A DNA stretch of 64,000 bases from NCBI GenBank assembly GCA_902800345.1, contig CADCDO010000001.1, positions 62,001 through 126,000 of the forward strand, read 5' to 3'. The position numbers and the translations under genes were made by a program. Origin of the DNA: Fibrobacter succinogenes (lineage in GTDB: Bacteria > Fibrobacterota > Fibrobacteria > Fibrobacterales > Fibrobacteraceae). Within the stretch, counting starts at the first letter, position 1, and each line of letters begins with the position of its first letter. Of this stretch, positions 33,161 through 40,574 are shown piece by piece. The notes under the pieces were generated by a model that did no database searches, was not told where the DNA came from, and saw nothing but the letters and a program-made list of their open reading frames with translations.

Positions 33161-34039
33161 ATGCATTCTCTCGCTTACTTAGCTCGCCAACCGATTCTCG
33201 ACCGCGATGGAAAGACCTTCGCGTACGAATTGCTGTTCCGCGATTCACCGAGCAGCGACACCGCGATTATCGCAAGCGACTTGCAAGCGACCGCCCAAGT
33301 TCTGGAGAACATTCTCAACAGCATCGGACTTTTGCGTCTCGTCGGCGAAAGCAAGGCGTTTATCAACTGCAGCCGCGAGATTCTTCTCGACAACTTGTTC
33401 GGGCTTTTGAATCCGGACCGCTTCGTCCTCGAGATTCTCGAAGATGTTCCTGTCGATGAAAAACTCATCCAAGCGATTCAGCGGCACAAGTCGTTTGGCT
33501 TCGAGCTTGCGCTCGACGACTTCATCATGAGCGACGAACACATCAGACGCTTCGAGCCTCTGTTCAAGCACGTCTCTTACGTCAAGATGGATTTGGTCGA
33601 CAACTCGCCCGAGGCGATGGTGAAAGCGGCCCAGTTTTTCAAAGAAAAGAACATCAAGCTCTTGGCCGAAAAGGTCGAGGACGAATCGACGTTCAAGCGT
33701 TGCGAAAAAGCGGGCTACGATTACTTCCAGGGATTCTATTTCGCAAAGCCGGAAATCGTAACGGGTCAAAAAATCGATGCCACATCGGCCGCCATCCTCG
33801 AAATCATCAAGCTCCTGCGCACGCACCCGACGCTGGAGTCCCTTTGCGATAAATTCGACAAGCATCCTGACATTTCGGCAAACCTTTTGCAGTTCGTCAA
33901 TTCCGATACACGGACCAAGCCCGCAATTGAAAGCGTCAAAGGCGCTATCGTCTGGGTGGGCATGAAACACATTCAGGAATGGCTGACCATCATGCTTTAC
34001 GCCCATTTGGACACGCAAACCGCAACAATAACGCATTAG
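33161..34039 (+). CDS. EAL-like/HDOD protein (YuxH type), short at the C-terminus
   Basis: 292 aa. The start LAYLARQPILDRDGKTFAYE and LLFRD are the YuxH-type degenerate EAL pattern; the catalytic E-A-L and metal Glu residues of cyclic-di-GMP phosphodiesterases are not intact. Later motifs are LDDFIMSDEHIRRF and LLAEKVEDESTF. An HDOD-like region starts near 205 but stops after only about 85 residues (QEWLTIMLYAHLD), whereas the family usually has about 200, so the protein is some 100 residues short. recR starts 11 bp later, so no frame-shifted remainder is seen. It is probably a signalling adaptor rather than an enzyme. Confidence 0.8.
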   Translation: MHSLAYLARQPILDRDGKTFAYELLFRDSPSSDTAIIASDLQATAQVLENILNSIGLLRLVGESKAFINCSREILLDNLFGLLNPDRFVLEILEDVPVDEKLIQAIQRHKSFGFELALDDFIMSDEHIRRFEPLFKHVSYVKMDLVDNSPEAMVKAAQFFKEKNIKLLAEKVEDESTFKRCEKAGYDYFQGFYFAKPEIVTGQKIDATSAAILEIIKLLRTHPTLESLCDKFDKHPDISANLLQFVNSDTRTKPAIESVKGAIVWVGMKHIQEWLTIMLYAHLDTQTATITH

Positions 34040-34049
34040 GCACCCGCCC

Positions 34050-34646
34050 ATGAACGTAGAACCGCAAAGCTTGGAAAACCTGATTTCCGAATTCGCCTCC
34101 CTCCCGGGGATAGGTTTGAAGACGGCCCGCCGCCTCGCCTACCACATGCTCTCGCGCAACAAAGGCGACGTGGAACGCTTTGCCGACAGTTTGATGCAGG
34201 CCGCCGAAAAAGTCCACCCGTGCCCGCGCTGTCACGCATTCACCGATGAAGACATCTGCCCCACTTGCCGTGCCCGCGAAGGCGCCAAGTCCATTTGCGT
34301 TGTCGAAAAGAATTCCGACATTTTGCCCTTTGAACGATCCTCCGTACACAAAGGCCTTTACTTTGTCCTCGGCGGAGTCATCTCGCCCTTGGACGGCATA
34401 GGCCCCGAAGCGCTCCATTTGCCGCAACTCGTGGAACGTATCAAGCAAGAAAACATCGAAGAACTTGTCCTCGCGCTTGGCTCTAGCCCCGAAGCCGACA
34501 GTACCGCCCTCATGATAGACCGCATGCTAGCGGGTGTAAACGTCAAGCGCACCCGTCTCGCCCGTGGAATCCCGATGGGCAGCGACCTGGAATTCATCGA
34601 CGAAGTCACCATGCTTCGCGCATTCGAAGGGAGAGTTTCCTTATGA
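34050..34646 (+). CDS. recR: Recombination mediator protein RecR
   Basis: 198 aa, standard length. It has an N-terminal helix-hairpin-helix (LPGIGLKTARRLAYHML), a Cys4 zinc finger (CPRCHAFTDEDICPTCR, about 56-72), and a Toprim domain with VLALGSSPEADSTALMI. RecR works with RecF/RecO to load RecA at gaps. It overlaps engB by 4 bp (ATGA), and the operon continues with mlaE-mlaF. Together with RecBCD, SbcCD and RmuC it makes the window rich in recombination functions. Confidence 0.95.
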   Translation: MNVEPQSLENLISEFASLPGIGLKTARRLAYHMLSRNKGDVERFADSLMQAAEKVHPCPRCHAFTDEDICPTCRAREGAKSICVVEKNSDILPFERSSVHKGLYFVLGGVISPLDGIGPEALHLPQLVERIKQENIEELVLALGSSPEADSTALMIDRMLAGVNVKRTRLARGIPMGSDLEFIDEVTMLRAFEGRVSL

Positions 34647-35296
34647 GTACAAAAGAAAAGATTGTCCACCAGGCTCCGGTCGAAGTGGGCGGCTACACCA
34701 TCCGTTCGGCAAAATTCGTCAAGGCGGCGGTGAGCCTCAAGGGCCTTCCCGAAGAACGCCTCCCGCAAATAGCGTTCCTCGGGCGCTCCAACGTGGGCAA
34801 GTCATCGCTCATGAACGCTCTCATGGGCCAGAAAAAACTCGTAAAAGTGAGTTCTACCCCCGGAAAAACGCGCGAAATCAATTTTTTCAAAGTCAATGAT
34901 GAATTTTTTCTTGTAGATTTACCAGGTGTAGGGTTTGCCAAAGTCAACAATGCGAAGCGCGACCAGATGTCAGACTTTATCCGCGAATACGTCGAAAAGT
35001 GCAAGAACCTCAAAGGACTCATCTACCTCGTAGACATCCGCCACGGAGGGACGCCCATCGACATCGAGACGGTCGAAAACATCCGTGCGACGGGTTGCCC
35101 CGTCCTGATCGTTGCAAGCAAGCGAGACAAAGCGAACCAATCCGAACTCGCCAAGGGGCTCAGGGACATCCAGCAGCGACTGGATCTGGACCACAAGCCG
35201 CTCTGCGTAAGTTCGCTCAAAAAATTTGGACTCGACGAACTTTGGACTGAAATTCTGGAAGCCATTCACAGGGATAATGCGAAAGACGCAACTTAA
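34643..35296 (+). CDS. engB: Ribosome biogenesis GTPase EngB (YsxC/YihA)
   Basis: 217 aa. G1 is GRSNVGKSS near residue 45, G2 is in TPGKTREINFF, G3 is DLPGVGFA, G4 is SKRDKANQ and G5 is VSSLKKFG, all in order. It is an essential GTPase in large-subunit assembly. The start overlaps the recR stop by 4 bases; the stop lies close to or inside the start of the mlaE-like gene. An unrelated-looking N-terminal tail of about 20 residues precedes the GTPase domain, as in many members. Confidence 0.95.
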   Translation: MSTKEKIVHQAPVEVGGYTIRSAKFVKAAVSLKGLPEERLPQIAFLGRSNVGKSSLMNALMGQKKLVKVSSTPGKTREINFFKVNDEFFLVDLPGVGFAKVNNAKRDQMSDFIREYVEKCKNLKGLIYLVDIRHGGTPIDIETVENIRATGCPVLIVASKRDKANQSELAKGLRDIQQRLDLDHKPLCVSSLKKFGLDELWTEILEAIHRDNAKDAT

Positions 35297-36155
35297 AAAC
35301 TGGCAAAAGATGACTCCGATTGGACGGATGTTCCATTCTCTCGGCATATTCATCTTGAAACGGAAGATAGGGCAGCAAATCGCCCTGTTTTTCCGCACCA
35401 TAGCCTCCCTATTCGCAAGCAACCACAATTTCAAGAACGATTCAAGGAACATTATCCTCCAGACGTTCTTTACGGGCGCCGAAATTTTCGTGCCGCTTTT
35501 CATTGTCGCTACGTTGTTCGGAACAGTTGTCATCATCGAAGTCATCTCTCTCATGGGCAAGATGGGATTTTCGGATATCGTCGGAAGCCTCATGGTGGTG
35601 GTCATCATCCGAGAACTGAGCCCTATCCTCACGGCATTCCTCATCGCGGGCCGTACCGGTTCCTCGCTCACCACCTACATCGGCGGCATGGTCATCGATT
35701 CCGAAGTCGATGCGCTTGCGACCATGGGCATCAATCCCATACGCTACCTAGTCATGCCCAGCGTCATCGGCGGCACTATCGCCACCATCATCATGAACAT
35801 CATATTCAGCGCAAGCGCCATCGGGGCTGGATTCCTTGTTACGAAGGGAATCATCTTCATTACCGGAAACGCGCCCAACCTGCAAATCACCTGGAACTAT
35901 CTCTCCACCGAAATACTGAAAGCGCTCACCATTCCAGACTTTGTCTTTGCCATCGTGAAACCGTTCGTCTTCGGCATCATCATCACGACGAACGCATGCT
36001 ACCAGGCCTTGAACATCCAAAGGGACATTCGCCAAGTTCCCAAGGCAACTTCACGTTCTGTCATCACATCGTTCCTCTACATCGTCTTCGCGGACGTCGT
36101 GCTCTCGTTGTTCTATTTTATCAGTTACATGCAAAATCTTTCTACGATTATTTAG
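35277..36155 (+). CDS. MlaE/YrbE-family ABC transporter permease
   Basis: 292 aa from the ATG at 35277 (AGGG just upstream, overlapping engB by 20 bp); an ATG at 35310 is the alternative. Hydrophobic segments begin near residue 50. The MlaE motif region TLFGTVVIIEVISLMGKMGF and the conserved ELSPILTAFLIAGRTGS and EVDALATMGINPIRYLVMP are clear. It is the inner-membrane permease of a phospholipid/lipid transporter, paired with the ATPase at 36164. In E. coli the complex also needs MlaD and MlaB; neither gene is in view, so the substrate-binding MCE protein is probably elsewhere. Confidence 0.9.
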   Translation: MRKTQLKNWQKMTPIGRMFHSLGIFILKRKIGQQIALFFRTIASLFASNHNFKNDSRNIILQTFFTGAEIFVPLFIVATLFGTVVIIEVISLMGKMGFSDIVGSLMVVVIIRELSPILTAFLIAGRTGSSLTTYIGGMVIDSEVDALATMGINPIRYLVMPSVIGGTIATIIMNIIFSASAIGAGFLVTKGIIFITGNAPNLQITWNYLSTEILKALTIPDFVFAIVKPFVFGIIITTNACYQALNIQRDIRQVPKATSRSVITSFLYIVFADVVLSLFYFISYMQNLSTII

Positions 36156-36163
36156 GATGAACA

Positions 36164-36997
36164 ATGCTAGACGAAGCCCTGAGACTCGAAGATGTTTATC
36201 TCTCTACAAACGAACTTTCGGGAACGCCGTTTTCGGTTCCGAGAGCCGTTAACTATTTCGAGAATATCAAGGCTAGCAAGAACAACGAAGACAGGCCGCT
36301 TATCGCAGGCGCAAACCTCACGCTAAAACTTGGCGAAACCATCTGCATCGGAGGACCTTCCGGCAAAGGCAAGAGTGCAATTCTCCGCATGATTGCAGGA
36401 CTTGCCCGTCCGCTCAGAGGACACATCTACTACTTCGGAGAATACATCCCCGCAGAACGCCTCACCGCACTCGAAGTCGCCAAACGCCAGGTGGGTTACG
36501 TGCTCCAGAACGCGGCCCTTATCTCGAACTTGAGAGTGATAGACAACATTGCGCTCCCGCTCCGCTACCACAAAATGGGAACCGAAGACGAAATCCTGAA
36601 AAAAGTCAACATGGCAATGGACCTGATGCGAGTCCGCAACTTTGCGAACATGTTCCCGCACCAGCTGAGCGTTGGCATGCAAAAGCGCGTCGCCATCGCA
36701 AGGTCCTGGGCCATGGACCCGAAACTTTTGCTCATGGATGAACCTACTGCAGGGCTCGACAACTACAACCGCCGCAACCTGCTGCCGCTTATCGACAACA
36801 TGCGAACCATGTTCAAGACCTCCATCATCATCGTCACGCACGACCTCATGATGGCAAAGGAACTGGACTGCAGTCTCTTGTTCCTCGACGACAAGAAACT
36901 CACCGAACCGCACTCCTTTGACTACTGGCTCCATTCGGACAACGAAATCTCGAAAGACCAGTTCCGCGATCTTCAAAACAATCCACAAGACATATAA
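36164..36997 (+). CDS. MlaF-like ABC transporter ATPase
   Basis: 277 aa. Walker A is GGPSGKGKS near residue 65, the signature is LSVGMQKRVAIARSWA and Walker B is LLLMDEPTAGLD, with the switch His in IIIVTHD. The N-terminal 45 residues (EDVYLSTNELSGTPFSVPR) form an unusual extension before the first strand. An AGGATGA site and an 8-bp gap link it to the permease, so the two form a lipid ABC transporter unit. pyrC starts 16 bp later. Confidence 0.92.
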   Translation: MLDEALRLEDVYLSTNELSGTPFSVPRAVNYFENIKASKNNEDRPLIAGANLTLKLGETICIGGPSGKGKSAILRMIAGLARPLRGHIYYFGEYIPAERLTALEVAKRQVGYVLQNAALISNLRVIDNIALPLRYHKMGTEDEILKKVNMAMDLMRVRNFANMFPHQLSVGMQKRVAIARSWAMDPKLLLMDEPTAGLDNYNRRNLLPLIDNMRTMFKTSIIIVTHDLMMAKELDCSLLFLDDKKLTEPHSFDYWLHSDNEISKDQFRDLQNNPQDI

Positions 36998-37013
36998 CCT
37001 AATTTCACACGTC

Positions 37014-38015
37014 ATGTTTCTTCCATTACCCGACGATTTTCATGCCCATTTACGCCAGGGCGAACTCATGCCCGGCTACGTCCGCGATTTAGCAAGCCAG
37101 TTCGGCCGTGCCATCATCATGCCGAACACCGTTCCCGCCATGACAAGCGCCAAGGCGATTGCGGAGTACAAAAAGCAAATCCTCGAAGCCGCCGCCCCCG
37201 TGCGCCCGGACTTTGAACCGCTCATGACCTTCAAGCTGAATCCGAACTACACGGAACAGGATTTGAAGGACATGATGGCCGTCGGCGTCGTCGCCGGCAA
37301 GTACTACCCCGCAGGCGTCACGACAAACAGCGCCGATGGCATCAGTGACTTTGAAGCAGTCTTCCCGGTTGTCGCCATGATGGAAAAACTCGGACTCGTA
37401 CTGTGCGTCCACGGCGAAGAACCCGGCGAATTCTGTCTCGACCGCGAAAGCGCATTCATCAAGCGCGTGGAAACGCTCGCCGAAAAATTCCCGAAACTCC
37501 GCATCGTATTCGAGCACCTGAGCAGCGCCAAGTCCGTCGAAGCCGTAAAGTGCCTCCCCGCAAACGTCGCCGCCACCTTCACAGTGCACCACCTGATGAT
37601 GACATTGGACGATATTGTTGGCGACGCGCTGCGTCCACACCATTTCTGCAAGCCGCTCCCCAAACGTCCCGAAGACCGCAAGGCCATACGCGAAGCCGCC
37701 TTCAGCGGAAATCCAAAGTTCTTCCTCGGTACTGATTCCGCCCCCCACCAGCAGGGCAAAAAAGAATGCCCGTGCGGTGCAGCCGGCGTCTATAGCGCCC
37801 CCGTCGCCGTTCCGCTCTTGGTGCAGGAATTCGAACGCGCAGGCGCCCTCGACAAGCTCCCGGACTTTATCGCAGGCTTTGGTGCCGATTTTTATCATCT
37901 CCCGCGCACCACGAAGCAAATCGAAGTCGTCCGCGAAAAATGGACAGTCCCCGCAGTCGTGAACGGAGTCGTGCCCCTTGCCGCCGGGCAAACGATCGAA
38001 TGGAAACTGAAATAA
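37014..38015 (+). CDS. pyrC: Dihydroorotase, class II
   Basis: 333 aa from the ATG at 37014; longer frames overlap the ATPase gene and are rejected. Metal-site motifs are DDFHAHLRQG, the lysine in VVAGKYYPAG, CVHGEE, FEHLSS and LGTDSAPH, in the right order for the class II PyrC family. It closes carbamoyl-aspartate to dihydroorotate in pyrimidine synthesis. The gene follows the lipid transporter genes at 16 bp and is ended by a terminator at 38051-38080. Its position next to transporter genes looks like simple operon placement. Confidence 0.95.
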   Translation: MFLPLPDDFHAHLRQGELMPGYVRDLASQFGRAIIMPNTVPAMTSAKAIAEYKKQILEAAAPVRPDFEPLMTFKLNPNYTEQDLKDMMAVGVVAGKYYPAGVTTNSADGISDFEAVFPVVAMMEKLGLVLCVHGEEPGEFCLDRESAFIKRVETLAEKFPKLRIVFEHLSSAKSVEAVKCLPANVAATFTVHHLMMTLDDIVGDALRPHHFCKPLPKRPEDRKAIREAAFSGNPKFFLGTDSAPHQQGKKECPCGAAGVYSAPVAVPLLVQEFERAGALDKLPDFIAGFGADFYHLPRTTKQIEVVREKWTVPAVVNGVVPLAAGQTIEWKLK

Positions 38016-38050
38016 CGCTTTTTTCCGTCCAAGTTTCAATTTCTATACAA

Positions 38051-38080
38051 AAATTCGCCGTAAAAAGCGAATTTTTTTTT
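38051..38080 (+). terminator. Rho-independent terminator after pyrC
   Basis: AAATTCGC pairs with GCGAATTT across CGTAAAAA and is followed by T residues, marking the end of the recR-engB-mla-pyrC run. Confidence 0.8.
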
Positions 38081-38191
38081 GAACAAATAAAAAAAAATTT
38101 CCTCTTTTGCTTTTTTTACTTATATTAGAAAAGCAATTCAAAAGATTTGCGTAAAACGCATATACCAATTTTCAACTCGGAGGTTTTAATA

Positions 38192-38809
38192 ATGAGTTTG
38201 GTAAAAACAATTGGTCGTTTTCTTCCGGTAGCACTCAGCCTCGCAGTCCTCGTGGCCTGCGGCGACAAAAAATCTGAAAAGCCCGCACCGGTCAAGCAGG
38301 CAGAACCCGCCAAGGTCGAAACTCCGGCACCGGAACCAGAACAGCCGGCTCCGTTTGACTTCTCCAAGTTCGCTGCAATCAAAAACAACTCCCCGGTATT
38401 CTTGACCACCCGCGGCGAAGTCGAAGCATTCCTCAACGACGCATTCGACAAGGTCGAAAAAGGCCAGGCCACTTCGATTATGTTCCCGAACGTGAGCAGC
38501 CTCTTTGAACTTGCCAGCGCAGAACTCAGCAGCGAAGGCCGCGCCATCATCTCGATGCTCGCTACCAAGTTCGGCCAGACCAATATGGACGAAGCCTCCA
38601 TCCTCGTCGAAGGATACACCTGCGACTTGGGCTCCGTGGCATACAACGATGAACTTTCCCAGCGCCGCGCCGAAAACGTCAAGGCCGAAATCGCGAAGTA
38701 CATCCCAGCTTCGAAGATTACCGCCAAGTGGTACGGCAAGCGCATGTTCAAGAAGTTCAAGTTCGACACCAAGGAAGAATACCGCCGCGTGAACATCCGC
38801 ATCCAGTAA
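38192..38809 (+). CDS. OmpA-family (Pal-like) lipoprotein
   Basis: 205 aa from the ATG at 38192, with GGAGG nine bases upstream. The signal peptide ends in a lipobox (VLVAC), then a Pro/Ala/Glu-rich linker (about 25-55) leads to an OmpA-like peptidoglycan-binding domain. Marks are SSLFELASAELSSEG, ILVEGYTCDLGSVAYNDELS and LSQRRAENVKAEI. Such proteins anchor the outer membrane to peptidoglycan. It is monocistronic: terminators lie before it (38051) and after it (38839). Confidence 0.9.
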   Translation: MSLVKTIGRFLPVALSLAVLVACGDKKSEKPAPVKQAEPAKVETPAPEPEQPAPFDFSKFAAIKNNSPVFLTTRGEVEAFLNDAFDKVEKGQATSIMFPNVSSLFELASAELSSEGRAIISMLATKFGQTNMDEASILVEGYTCDLGSVAYNDELSQRRAENVKAEIAKYIPASKITAKWYGKRMFKKFKFDTKEEYRRVNIRIQ

Positions 38810-38838
38810 TTCGGATAAACGCATAAGTATTTGAAAAG

Positions 38839-38868
38839 CCCCGCTCTCTCAAAGCGGGGTATTTTTTT
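38839..38868 (+). terminator. Rho-independent terminator after the OmpA-like lipoprotein gene
   Basis: CCCCGCT and AGCGGGG pair across CTCTCAA and a run of seven T residues follows. A homopolymer stretch of T and G (about 38876-38890) comes next. Confidence 0.85.
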
Positions 38869-38894
38869 GCGTTTTTATTTTTTTTGGGGGGGAT

Positions 38895-40541
38895 CTACCC
38901 GTTTATGATGTATTCGGCGTTTTCGAGGATGTACGAATCTTTTGTTCTAGATTCTTCGGAGAGGCGATCGAACGGGACGATGTCCTGGTGCGTGAAGGTT
39001 CTTTCGTCTGTCGGGCCGGAGCGGTAGCCCATCAGAAGCATGGACATCATCCAGCGGCGGTGTTCGGCTTCGCGGAACAGGTAATCGTCGTCGGTTACGT
39101 CAAAACAGCGTTTGCGGAGGGGCAATGCGTTCGCGCAGTAGATAGCGGCAGTCTTGTCGGCTTCGCTCAGGCGGTACCACATTTTTTCTTCGGTCTCGCG
39201 GGTCGCGGGGTTTGCGTTGCGCTCGCGGACGTAGTTTGCACGTTGGCCGCGTTCAACGCGCTTGGAATGTACAAATTCCTTCATTTCGTCGATATCGCCC
39301 ATGATGCGCACGTAGCCGTACATTCCGCTTTCATTGATGTGCTTGATAATGTCGTCGTTCGCTTCGCGCCAATAGACGGCGATGTCCGCATTGTCATATA
39401 CGGCACGGGGCAAATGCACAAGCGTCGAAATAGCCTTGGACGCATCTTCCTTACAAACGCAAACGACAAGACGTTCCTTGGGACTTGCGGCCACAGACGC
39501 TATAAAGTTCCTCGCCAGATCCGCTTCGCTGTACGCATCAACAAAGTTCCATTCGACATCGAGATAATCCCCACGCATCGTTTCCGGTTCATGAACTACT
39601 TTGTTCCCATTCGCATCGATGTAGGTGTATTTCGAAAGTCTAAAGAGTCCCATGCGGGAAACGACTAAACGGTCAACCCATTTTTCACAATCTTCATCGA
39701 CAAAGGTGATACACGTTTTCAAGTTCGTTCGTTTGTAATTCGGGTAATGACAGATATTCGCGACGGCAAATGCAACCGCCTGCGCAATCGAGCCTGTACC
39801 AATCAGGACAACATGCAGGCGTTCGTTTTCCGCTTCACGAATCGAGGGCAGAAAATCTGTTCCCACAAGCAGCTGTTCCGACATGAGTTCGTATTCGTTA
39901 AAGATATCGACGAGCAGATGTCCCTTGTTCTGCTCGTGAGATTTCAAGTACCACAAAACTTCAGATGTCGAGGGTTCTGTCAAAAGCAGATGGCAATGAA
40001 TGTCATGCGGAGACTTTTCGAATAAATTGCGCAGCACCTCGATACAATGCAAATTGCGAGAATCGCGTTCGGGGCCATCTTCGCCAATCACGAGAATTTG
40101 ACTTGCCAATAGCGCTCCCGCAAAAAGCAAATCCTCTTCGTTTTCATAATCTTTCTTATAATGGATAAAACGTCCGTCGATATCGCGGCGGCTCACGACA
40201 ACGACAGGGCGTTTATCGCCCTTGAGCGCACGCAAGATACTCTTGAGCTGATGACCCGCACCCAGCACGAGCACATGACCGCGCACATCGACATGTTTTT
40301 TGCCCTCTCGCATGGATTCCGAAGTATTCTTGAAAACATTGATCATCGTACTGATGAACAATATTGCGAATACCATGTAGCCCAAAAGGAATCCCTTCCA
40401 GCCAAGAGTTTTTTCGCCAAGTACCCAGGAACCGAGAAAAACGCCGATGACAAAAATAATCAGGGACACGCCCAGCAAAATCAAGATCTTTTTTGCCAGC
40501 CCATTCGACCACGCGCCTTTAATGATGCCTTTTACGTTCAT
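38895..40541 (-). CDS. Membrane protein with TrkA-N-type NAD-binding region and C-terminal RyR domain
   Basis: 548 aa. Two hydrophobic helices at about 18-40 and 50-70 are followed by a Rossmann-like segment (HVLVLGAGHQLKSILRAL near 88), as in ion-channel-linked TrkA-N/CASTOR-like proteins. A second such segment follows near 240 (LHVVLIGTGSIAQAVAFAV). The last 90 residues resemble a RyR (ryanodine-receptor) domain: FREAEHRRWMMSMLLMGY, then SGPTDERTFTHQDIVPFDRL. Bacterial RyR proteins have been linked to signalling or defence, but no function is established. It lies 33 bp downstream of sbcC on the same strand, so they may be co-transcribed; the start has GGGACA upstream. Confidence 0.8.
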   Translation of the reverse strand: MNVKGIIKGAWSNGLAKKILILLGVSLIIFVIGVFLGSWVLGEKTLGWKGFLLGYMVFAILFISTMINVFKNTSESMREGKKHVDVRGHVLVLGAGHQLKSILRALKGDKRPVVVVSRRDIDGRFIHYKKDYENEEDLLFAGALLASQILVIGEDGPERDSRNLHCIEVLRNLFEKSPHDIHCHLLLTEPSTSEVLWYLKSHEQNKGHLLVDIFNEYELMSEQLLVGTDFLPSIREAENERLHVVLIGTGSIAQAVAFAVANICHYPNYKRTNLKTCITFVDEDCEKWVDRLVVSRMGLFRLSKYTYIDANGNKVVHEPETMRGDYLDVEWNFVDAYSEADLARNFIASVAASPKERLVVCVCKEDASKAISTLVHLPRAVYDNADIAVYWREANDDIIKHINESGMYGYVRIMGDIDEMKEFVHSKRVERGQRANYVRERNANPATRETEEKMWYRLSEADKTAAIYCANALPLRKRCFDVTDDDYLFREAEHRRWMMSMLLMGYRSGPTDERTFTHQDIVPFDRLSEESRTKDSYILENAEYIING

Positions 40542-40574
40542 GATATGTCCCTGAAATGTCTGATAATATTATAG

